Shown: positions 52,142 through 58,052 of the stretch, piece by piece | Layout of the letters: the number at the start of each line of letters is the position of its first letter | Numbering within the stretch: the first letter of the stretch is position 1 | Source: an uncultured Lachnospiraceae bacterium | GTDB lineage: Bacteria > Bacillota > Clostridia > Lachnospirales > Lachnospiraceae | Direction: 5' to 3' | Assembly (NCBI GenBank): GCA_930972465.1 | Contig: CAKNHF010000019.1 | Coordinates: 1-58,052 of the forward strand | Length of the DNA: 58,052 nucleotides | The notes under the pieces: generated by a model | The model's input: only the letters and a program-made list of their open reading frames with translations | Told to the model about the DNA's origin: nothing | Databases searched by the model: none | Made by a program: the position numbers and the translations under genes

Positions 52142-53158
52142 ATGTCAATTTTAGTAACCGGAGGAGCCGGATTCATCGGAAGTCACACATGCGTAGAACT
52201 GCTCAACGCAGGATATGATGTAGTCGTAGTGGATAATCTGTATAATGCTTCCAGAAAAGCACTTGAAAGAGTGGAAGAGATTACTGGAAAAAGCCTGAAG
52301 TTTTATGAAGTGGACATACGTGACCGTGAAGCATTGAGTGAAGTATTTGACAAAGAAGAGGTAGAGTCTGTGATTCACTTTGCAGGTCTTAAGGCAGTGG
52401 GTGAATCTGTAGTTAAGCCTCTTGAGTATTATGAGAACAACATCGGCGGAACACTTACTCTCTGTGACGTGATGAGAAAACACGGTGTGAAGAATATCAT
52501 TTTCAGTTCTTCAGCTACTGTTTACGGAGACCCGGCATTTATACCGATTACGGAAGAGTGTCCGAAGGGAACATGTACCAATCCGTATGGATGGACAAAA
52601 TGGATGCTGGAGCAGATCCTGACAGATCTTCATACGGCAGATCCGGAGTGGAACGTAGTGCTTCTCCGTTACTTTAATCCGATCGGAGCCCATAAGAGCG
52701 GAAAGATCGGGGAGGACCCGAAGGGAATCCCGAATAACCTGATGCCGTATATTACACAGGTGGCAATCGGCAAACTTGAGTGTCTCGGCGTGTTTGGAGA
52801 TGATTATGACACACCGGACGGAACAGGCGTACGTGATTACATCCATGTAGTGGACCTGGCTGTCGGACATGTTCGTGCGGTAGAGAAGCTGAAAGAGAAA
52901 GCCGGAGTTTCTGTATACAATCTTGGAACAGGAAAGGGATATTCCGTTCTTGATATGGTGAAAGCATTTGAGAAAGCATGCGGGAAGAAGATCCCTTACC
53001 AGATCAAGCCGCGCCGTGCAGGTGATATCGCAACATGCTACTGTGATGCCACGAAGGCGAAAGAAGAACTTCACTGGGTAGCTGAGAGAGGACTTGACGA
53101 GATGTGCGAGGACTCCTGGAGATGGCAGAGCCAGAATCCGAACGGATATAACGACTGA
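52142..53158 (+). CDS. galE: UDP-glucose 4-epimerase
   Basis: A 338-residue NAD-dependent epimerase interconverting UDP-galactose and UDP-glucose. The Rossmann motif is [13 protein letters not shown]. The catalytic Ser and YxxxK are in [11 protein letters not shown] and [12 protein letters not shown]. The C-terminal half has [18 protein letters not shown] and [14 protein letters not shown], all standard GalE features. GGAGGAAATGAT precedes the ATG at 52142. It completes galactose use after LacZ. A strong hairpin follows. Confidence 0.97.
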   Translation: MSILVTGGAGFIGSHTCVELLNAGYDVVVVDNLYNASRKALERVEEITGKSLKFYEVDIRDREALSEVFDKEEVESVIHFAGLKAVGESVVKPLEYYENNIGGTLTLCDVMRKHGVKNIIFSSSATVYGDPAFIPITEECPKGTCTNPYGWTKWMLEQILTDLHTADPEWNVVLLRYFNPIGAHKSGKIGEDPKGIPNNLMPYITQVAIGKLECLGVFGDDYDTPDGTGVRDYIHVVDLAVGHVRAVEKLKEKAGVSVYNLGTGKGYSVLDMVKAFEKACGKKIPYQIKPRRAGDIATCYCDATKAKEELHWVAERGLDEMCEDSWRWQSQNPNGYND

Positions 53159-53196
53159 TCAGATCCGAGGTTCCGGAATTGAAAAAGCAGACTTGA

Positions 53197-53241
53197 GAAA
53201 GCTTCCTGTCACGCAGGTATTCTGTGTGACGGGGAGCTTTC
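53197..53241 (+). terminator. Hairpin terminator after galE
   Basis: GAAAGCT-CC-GTCAC pairs with GTGAC-GG-AGCTTTC with two G-T or mismatched positions. The tail is T-poor. Confidence 0.65.
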
Positions 53242-53409
53242 GTTCTGCAGGAGAGTGCGGAGAATTTTCCTGAGGCTGAAAACAGAAAATATTCTGCGTC
53301 TTTTAAGATGGCATAGCGCTGATTGTCACAGGATAATGAATATGCTACACTGTGAATGAAAACTGCGGTGATAAACAGGTATTATACAGAATCAGACAGG
53401 GGGAAGTAT

Positions 53410-54084
53410 ATGAAACGGAATATTGACCTGAGTGAAATCTCGGATGGAAAGCTGTATACGGCTGAGGATTTGGTGCGTGCAGACTGTCACGACTGTCAGG
53501 GCTGTTCTGCATGCTGTCATGGTATGGGAAATTCAATCATTCTGGATCCTATGGATATCTGGCGGCTGTCCCGCGGAACAGGGATGAACTTTGACGGGCT
53601 TGTGAATGGAGGATATGTGGAACTCGGCATTGTGGACGGTATGATTCTGCCCAACATCAGGATGAGTGAGGATACGGAAACATGCGGGTTTCTGGATCAG
53701 AACGGACGATGCTCCATACATGGATACCGCCCCGGAATCTGCCGTCTTTTCCCCTTGGGGCGGTATTATGAGAAAGAGGGATTCCGCTATTTTCTTCAGG
53801 TTCATGAGTGCAGAAATAAGAACCGGAGTAAGGTCAGGATAAGAAAATGGCTGGGAATCCCCAACATAAAGGAATACGAGAGTTATATCAGAATGTGGCA
53901 TGATTTTCTGCTGCAGTGTGAAAACGGGCTGGCACATCTGGACGACCGGAATGCACGGATATTGAGGATCTATGTGCTGCGTGTCTTTTTCCAGACTCCC
54001 TATGAAGGAGAAGAGAAAGAATTCTATCATGAATTCAAGGCAAGGCTGAATGAGACAAAAGAAAAACTGCAGTTGGAAAGTTGA
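53410..54084 (+). CDS. YkgJ-family Cys-cluster protein
   Basis: A 224-residue protein with the zinc- or iron-chelating CxxCxxCC cluster: CHDCQGCSACCHGM near residue 27-40, then ETCGFLDQNGRCSIHGYRPGICRLFPLG and HECRN. Proteins of this family are poorly understood; the cluster is thought to bind metal. The start is ATG 53410 behind GGGGGAAG. It is convergent with the P1B ATPase gene. It shares a Cys-cluster style with the FliB-like protein at 32764 but is a different subfamily. Confidence 0.82.
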   Translation: MKRNIDLSEISDGKLYTAEDLVRADCHDCQGCSACCHGMGNSIILDPMDIWRLSRGTGMNFDGLVNGGYVELGIVDGMILPNIRMSEDTETCGFLDQNGRCSIHGYRPGICRLFPLGRYYEKEGFRYFLQVHECRNKNRSKVRIRKWLGIPNIKEYESYIRMWHDFLLQCENGLAHLDDRNARILRIYVLRVFFQTPYEGEEKEFYHEFKARLNETKEKLQLES

Positions 54085-54141
54085 ACCATGAATCGTTTTC
54101 TGCAGTGCAGCCGCCCTGCCTTGAGTTTTACAAACGGAAAA

Positions 54142-56031
54142 TCAGCGCTCTGTCCCGGTTTTATTTTTTTTCTTCCATGTCAGCAGAAGCGCAGAATTGA
54201 TGATGACCAGGACAGAGCCTGCGTTATGTACAAGCGCTCCCACAACCGGATTCAGGACTCCTGTTATAGCCAGGACAATGGCAATAAAATTCAGAGTCAT
54301 GGAAAAGGTGAGATTCAGTTTAATAGTGGTTATCATACGTTTTGACAGTCTCAGAAGATGCGGCAGCTCCCGGATTTCATCATCTACCAGCGCAATATCT
54401 GCCGCATCTACCGCTATGTCGCTTCCTACTTTCCCCATTGCAATTCCAACATAAGATTTCTTGAGTGCAGGTGCATCATTGATCCCGTCGCCGATCATAC
54501 ATACATGACCGCCGTCTTTCTGATAAGAATCGATCCAGTGAAGCTTATCTTCGGGAAGGCACCCGGCATGCATATCGGTTATTCCGATCTGCTCTGCAAT
54601 AAATTCGGCGGCGTTCTGGTGATCTCCGGTGAGCAGCACCGGAGAGACACCCGTCTGACGGATGCCGTCGATCATTTTTCCCGCATCCGGGCGGAGTGTA
54701 TCGGAAAGGACGATAAATCCTGCGGCTTTCCGGTCAATGGCAAGCCAGGAGACAGTGCTGCCCTTGTCTATAAAAGTTTCGGCGCGGCGGGAAAAATGTT
54801 CCGGGATCGCGGCTCCGTAATCCGCCAGCAGTTCCGGGGTGCCGGTGAGAATCTCTTTTCCCTCCAGGAGGGCATATACTCCGCGCCCGGGGATCATGCG
54901 GAATTCTTCCGGCCTGGAAAGAGAAGATCCGTTCTGGTTTCTGCGGCAGCGTACAATAGCCTTTCCGAGGGGATGTTCTGAATTCAGTTCGGCAGATGCA
55001 GCGCAGTCGTAGAGCTGATCCTCAGTGAACTCCGGAGCAAGGCTTACAACAGCAGTTACCTGAGGCGTGCCGAAAGTCAGTGTTCCGGTTTTGTCAAATG
55101 CGATATGTGTTACGGCGGAGAGGCGTTCCAGCGCATCTCCCTCCCGGACAAGAAATCCATGTTTTGCAGCATTCCCGATGGCTGCCATTATGGCGGTCGG
55201 CGTGGCGAGGACCAGAGCACATGGACAGAAAACGACAAGGATGGTCACTGCGCGTATGATTTCTCCGCTGATCAGCCAGGTAAGTGCAGCGGCGCTTAAA
55301 GCAATCACAACGATCCAGGTGGCCCATCGGTCTGCAATACCCACGATCCTGGCTTTTCCGGCGTCTGCCGACTGTACAAGACGGATCATCCGCTGGATGG
55401 AACTGTCTTCACCGACTTTAACGGCTTTCATTTCAAAGGAACCAAACTGATTTACAGTCCCGCTGGACACTTCGTCTCCGGGACCTTTGTCTACAGGCAT
55501 TGACTCACCTGTCATGACAGCCTGGTCCACAGAGGTCATACCGGAGAGAATGACTCCGTCTACGGGGATTGATTCACCGGGAAGCACCCGGAGAATATCT
55601 CCTACGGCAACATCCCCGGCAGGAATGACACTTTCAACGGTGCCGTCGATTCGCCGGGCTGTCCGCGGAGTGAGGTGAACAAGACGCTCTATGCCGGCAC
55701 GTGCCTTTGAGACGGTCAGATCTTCCAGAAGTGATCCGATCTGCATGATAAAAGCAACTTCGCCGGCGGCGAAATCCTCACCGATGATAATCGAGGCGAT
55801 CAGGGCGATGGAGACGAGCACATCCGCCTTGATATCAAAAGCGGTTATCAGTCCTATGACAGCTTCCAGTATGATCGGAATACCGCAGAGAATAACAGCG
55901 ATCCATGCCATATCAAATGAAAAAGGTCTGAATCCGACAATACTGCTCAGAAGAGAGAGGGCGGAAAGAATAAGAAAAGCAATGTCGCGCCTTGTCCCGC
56001 CCAGCTCCAGCAGCTGTTCAATTTTTTTCAT
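54142..56031 (-). CDS. P1B-type metal-exporting ATPase with CPC motif
   Basis: A 629-residue heavy-metal P-type ATPase. It has no N-terminal HMA domain and starts directly with membrane helices. Landmarks are TGES, the transmembrane metal motif CPC (269-271, FCPCALVLATP), the phosphorylation site FDKTGTLT (Asp313), SEHPLGKAI and GDGINDAPAL. The last helices carry NPVVGALVHNAGSVLVIINSALLL. CPC fits Cu+, Zn2+ or Cd2+ transport, and the CsoR-type repressor upstream favours copper. GGAGG five bases before the ATG at 56031 sets the start. The gene has its own promoter with CsoR-like boxes. Confidence 0.93.
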   Translation of the reverse strand: MKKIEQLLELGGTRRDIAFLILSALSLLSSIVGFRPFSFDMAWIAVILCGIPIILEAVIGLITAFDIKADVLVSIALIASIIIGEDFAAGEVAFIMQIGSLLEDLTVSKARAGIERLVHLTPRTARRIDGTVESVIPAGDVAVGDILRVLPGESIPVDGVILSGMTSVDQAVMTGESMPVDKGPGDEVSSGTVNQFGSFEMKAVKVGEDSSIQRMIRLVQSADAGKARIVGIADRWATWIVVIALSAAALTWLISGEIIRAVTILVVFCPCALVLATPTAIMAAIGNAAKHGFLVREGDALERLSAVTHIAFDKTGTLTFGTPQVTAVVSLAPEFTEDQLYDCAASAELNSEHPLGKAIVRCRRNQNGSSLSRPEEFRMIPGRGVYALLEGKEILTGTPELLADYGAAIPEHFSRRAETFIDKGSTVSWLAIDRKAAGFIVLSDTLRPDAGKMIDGIRQTGVSPVLLTGDHQNAAEFIAEQIGITDMHAGCLPEDKLHWIDSYQKDGGHVCMIGDGINDAPALKKSYVGIAMGKVGSDIAVDAADIALVDDEIRELPHLLRLSKRMITTIKLNLTFSMTLNFIAIVLAITGVLNPVVGALVHNAGSVLVIINSALLLTWKKKNKTGTER

Positions 56032-56089
56032 AATATCCTCCATTCTGCTGACATTGAAGAGCAATGCCGGCGTATAAAAAAAACATTTA

Positions 56090-56139
56090 TACCCATGTGG
56101 GTATGGATATAGTATACCTATAGGGGTATGGGTTGTCAA
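56090..56139 (-). promoter_or_regulatory. P1B promoter with two CsoR-like boxes
   Basis: On the minus strand TTGACA (56139-56134), exact 17-bp spacer, TATACT (56116-56111): a near-consensus promoter. ATACCTATAGGGGTAT (56114-56129) fills the spacer and -10. TACCCATGTGGGTA (56090-56103) lies at the expected transcript start, 25 bp centre to centre. Both match the TACC-N-GGTA style of CsoR operators. Confidence 0.75.
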
Positions 56140-56145
56140 GAGCGC

Positions 56146-56176
56146 AAAAAAAAGGTACGCGCATGAAGCGCATACC
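56146..56176 (-). terminator. Terminator after the CsoR-type gene
   Basis: On the minus strand GGTATGCGC pairs with GCGCGTACC around TTCAT, followed by eight T. It separates the repressor gene from the ATPase gene. Confidence 0.85.
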
Positions 56177-56245
56177 TGAAAAAGAGCTGAAGTTTTTTTT
56201 GCCCGATATTAATTAACCCGATATTAAATTAATATGAAGCAGAAA

Positions 56246-56521
56246 TTATTTCATATTCGCAAAACGTTCTACAGCTTTTGTAAAGCTGGCAATTGTCTGT
56301 TCAACATCGCCGTGTTCGATGCCGTCTTTTACACAATGATTAATGTGTCCTTCAAGAACAATCTGACCGACTTTGTGAAGGGCGGATTTCGCCGCATTGA
56401 TCTGAGAGAGTATGTCTTCGCAGGGAATATCCTCATCAATCATACGGTCGATTGCCTGAACCTGTCCGATGATCTTCTTCAGTCGGCGGTGAAGGTTATC
56501 AGAATCCATACATTGTCTCAT
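56246..56521 (-). CDS. csoR: CsoR/RcnR-family metal-sensing repressor
   Basis: A 91-residue all-helical repressor. It begins with the basic first helix (LHRRLKKIIGQVQAIDRMIDE). The metal triad Cys34 (DIPCEDI), His59 (VLEGHI) and Cys63 (NHC) is the C-H-C set of copper-sensing CsoR, not the His set of RcnR. Cu+ binding should release it from the boxes at 56090-56129. The ATG at 56521 is nine bases after AAAGGAGG. It is transcribed from a TTGACA promoter on the same strand. Confidence 0.9.
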   Translation of the reverse strand: MRQCMDSDNLHRRLKKIIGQVQAIDRMIDEDIPCEDILSQINAAKSALHKVGQIVLEGHINHCVKDGIEHGDVEQTIASFTKAVERFANMK

Positions 56522-56553
56522 AAGAAAATGCCTCCTTTATAGACGTAATTTCA

Positions 56554-56581
56554 TTATTAATCATTCAGCCTGCTTTGTCAA
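56554..56581 (-). promoter_or_regulatory. Promoter of the CsoR-type gene
   Basis: On the minus strand TTGACA (56581-56576), 16-bp spacer, TAATAA (56559-56554). No CsoR-like box is seen here, so the repressor may not autoregulate. Confidence 0.55.
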
Positions 56582-56649
56582 GAAAGCAGCTCTTTCTTGC
56601 GGATTGAATGATAATTGTCGAAAATAGTAAAGATGAACAAAATCATAAC

Positions 56650-56678
56650 TTGGCAAATTATTAACAATGTGTTATTAT
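56650..56678 (+). promoter_or_regulatory. Promoter with Rex-like box
   Basis: TTGGCA (56650-56655), 17-bp spacer, TATTAT (56673-56678). TTGGCAAATTATTAACAA (56650-56667) matches the Rex consensus TTGTTAA-N4-TTAACAA at all but two of 14 fixed positions, and overlaps the -35. It implies control by NADH/NAD+ ratio. The rest of the 309-base gap 56522-56830 shows no gene. Confidence 0.6.
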
Positions 56679-56830
56679 AAAAAAAGCGAAATCTGATTAA
56701 ACCATGTGAGGAGTCACGACCAATGGATAAATGCATGAAACGGGAAAAACAGTTTATGTAAAAGACAATGGCAGTTTAATCATGGTTTCTTTTTTAATTC
56801 AGAAAAAAAGAAAGGTAAGAGGTGGAAAAA

Positions 56831-57778
56831 ATGAGCAGTAAAATTACTATCATCGGCGCCGGAAGTGTAGGAGCAACAATTGCGTACAAACTTTCCTATG
56901 AAGATATCGCATCAGAGATCGTAATGATCGATATCAACAAAGACAAGGTAGAAGGAGAAGTTATGGATATCAAGCAGGGAACCTGCTTCAGAAGTCCTAT
57001 CTCCATTATCGCAGGGGATTATGAGGACGCTGCCGGATCTGATATCGTTATTATTACATCCGGTATCGCGCGCAAGCCGGGCCAGACAAGAATCGAGCTT
57101 GCACAGACTAACGTCAATATCATTAAATCTATCACACCGGAGATCGTGAAAGCAGCACCGAATGCAAAATACATTATCGTCAGCAACCCGGTTGATGTTC
57201 TGACATATGTATTTACGAAGATTTCCGGACTTCCGGAGAATCAGGTGATCGGTTCCGGTACGCTGCTTGATACAGCACGTCTGCGCTATGGCCTTTCCGA
57301 GCATTTCAAAGTTGCACAGAAAAACATTCATGCATACGTATTCGGCGAGCATGGAGACTCCTCATTTGTTCCGTGGTCAGGAGCAGATATTTCCAGCGTG
57401 AATATCGATGACTACTATGAGTCTATGAAAGCTCACGGAGTTGATCTGGGAGAGCTTGATAAAGATGCAATGGAGGAATATGTACACAAATCAGGCGGAC
57501 AGGTGATTGCAAAGAAAGGTGCTACATTCTATGCGGTTTCCATCGCTGTCTGTGAATTGTGCAATATCGTTCTTGCGGCTTCCGACTCTGTGGCAACTGT
57601 TTCATCCATGCTTCACGGGGAATACGGAATTGAGGATGTCTGCCTGAGTGTTCTGACACTGGTAGGACCGAACGGTGTTCAGGGGAAAGTTCCGATGCGC
57701 CTGACGGACGAGGAAGTGGCAAAACTTCAGAACAGTGCCAATAAGCTGAAAGAAGTTATCGCTCAGCTCGATATCTAA
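56831..57778 (+). CDS. Malate/lactate dehydrogenase family enzyme with malate-type arginine
   Basis: A 315-residue NAD-dependent 2-hydroxyacid dehydrogenase. Landmarks are IIGAGSVGATIAYKL, SNPVDVLTYV and the catalytic FGEHGDSSFVPW. In the specificity loop it reads SGIARKPGQTR, with Arg81 where the LDH at 18350 has Gln. Arg at this place is the malate-dehydrogenase residue, so oxaloacetate/malate is the likely substrate although many databases may call it LDH. The ATG at 56831 follows AGAGGTGG; a GTG at 56822 is in frame but badly placed. An HdrB-like gene follows 86 bases later. Confidence 0.9.
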   Translation: MSSKITIIGAGSVGATIAYKLSYEDIASEIVMIDINKDKVEGEVMDIKQGTCFRSPISIIAGDYEDAAGSDIVIITSGIARKPGQTRIELAQTNVNIIKSITPEIVKAAPNAKYIIVSNPVDVLTYVFTKISGLPENQVIGSGTLLDTARLRYGLSEHFKVAQKNIHAYVFGEHGDSSFVPWSGADISSVNIDDYYESMKAHGVDLGELDKDAMEEYVHKSGGQVIAKKGATFYAVSIAVCELCNIVLAASDSVATVSSMLHGEYGIEDVCLSVLTLVGPNGVQGKVPMRLTDEEVAKLQNSANKLKEVIAQLDI

Positions 57779-57786
57779 TCCCAAAT

Positions 57787-57812
57787 TTCCCTGGCGTTCC
57801 GCGCCGGGGAAT
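57787..57812 (+). other. Intercistronic hairpin
   Basis: TTCCC-GGCG pairs with CGCC-GGGAA with a T-G pair inside, and no T-run. It lies between the dehydrogenase and the HdrB-like gene and looks like a processing or stabilising hairpin. Confidence 0.45.
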
Positions 57813-57864
57813 GATCAAGTAACAGGGCGGATCATTTCCGCCTGACAGACGAGGAGGTAATACT

Positions 57865-58052
57865 ATGAAATACAGCTATTTTCCCGGCTGTACTCTGAAG
57901 AACAAGGCACAGGATCTTGATCACTATGCCAGAATTTCCGCAGAAGCTCTGGGATTTGAACTGGAAGAGATCAGCGAGTGGCAGTGTTGCGGCGGTGTTT
58001 ATCCCCTGGGAACCGATGAGATCGCAACAAAGCTTGCCTCCGTCCGCGCGCT
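57865..58052 (+). CDS. HdrB-like CCG-domain protein, 5' part
   Basis: The first 62 codons of a protein that runs past the right edge. It begins MKYSYFPGCTLKNKAQDLDH and contains EWQCCGGVYPLG, the PGCT and CCGG signatures of the cysteine-rich CCG domain found in heterodisulfide reductase subunit B and related quinone or electron-transfer subunits. GAGGAGG precedes the ATG. Its place behind a malate/lactate-type dehydrogenase suggests a redox complex; what follows is outside the window. Confidence 0.85.
   Translation, partial: MKYSYFPGCTLKNKAQDLDHYARISAEALGFELEEISEWQCCGGVYPLGTDEIATKLASVRA

Overview
The window reads as a chromosomal segment of an anaerobic Firmicute of class Clostridia, most likely a gut Lachnospiraceae. 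The reasons are moderate GC content, strong AGGAGG ribosome sites, a Spo0A-type DNA-binding domain, FeoB-associated Cys-rich proteins, an ATPase-less MalFG-type sugar transporter beside a GH2 beta-galactosidase, and lactate/malate dehydrogenase genes. The genus cannot be fixed from sequence alone. There is no phage, insertion sequence, rRNA or CRISPR array; the window is dense with metabolic and metal-homeostasis genes.

Layout. 1-2.6 kb: 3' end of dnaK, then dnaJ. 2.7-4.8 kb (minus): glycogen debranching enzyme. 4.9-10 kb: a NarL-type two-component system (minus) divergent from an ABC-2 exporter operon (plus). 10-18 kb: a PurF-like protein without the catalytic cysteine, a second stand-alone DnaK, an Mrp/Nbp35-type Fe-S carrier ATPase, an esterase, a histidine phosphatase, an unknown protein, a stand-alone Spo0A C-domain protein and a tRNA-Ser(CGA). 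18.3-23.6 kb: L-lactate dehydrogenase, a DtxR-family regulator, and an iron block of feoA, feoB, two tandem Cys-rich-membrane/HMA fusion proteins and an atypical Fur-family regulator. 23.7-27.6 kb: fruK-fruA-fruR fructose operon with a phased repeat array in its promoter. 27.8-30.4 kb: a cassette of a 26-residue membrane peptide, a 100-residue membrane protein and a P1B ATPase whose CPC motif is FSC. 30.4-42.3 kb: housekeeping and miscellaneous genes (GNAT, cyclopropane synthase, FliB-like protein, DUF2325-like protein, S1-domain protein, CBS-type pyrophosphatase, flavin reductase, enolase, MATE pump, AraC regulator). 42.4-53.2 kb: a galactoside block of sugar-binding lipoprotein, two permeases, two AraC regulators, LacZ, a sugar nucleotidyltransferase and GalE. 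53.4-58.05 kb: a Cys-cluster protein, a CsoR-controlled CPC-type P1B ATPase, a malate-dehydrogenase-like enzyme under a Rex-like box, and the start of an HdrB-like gene.

How the parts work together. The main thread is metal homeostasis. A 16-bp inverted repeat, GTTAG-N6-CTAAC or a near match, lies in the promoters of feoA, feoB, the DUF2325-like gene and enolase. The last two also carry Fur-box-like sequences. This suggests a local iron regulon run by the DtxR-family protein next to feoA. The second thread is sugar use: fructose through FruA/FruK, and beta-galactosides through the lipoprotein/permease pair, LacZ, a nucleotidyltransferase and GalE, with glycogen breakdown and glycolysis (enolase) nearby. 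The third is redox disposal: an L-LDH, and a Rex-box-controlled dehydrogenase with the malate-type arginine placed before an HdrB-like subunit. All functional calls are from motifs read by eye; no database search was run.
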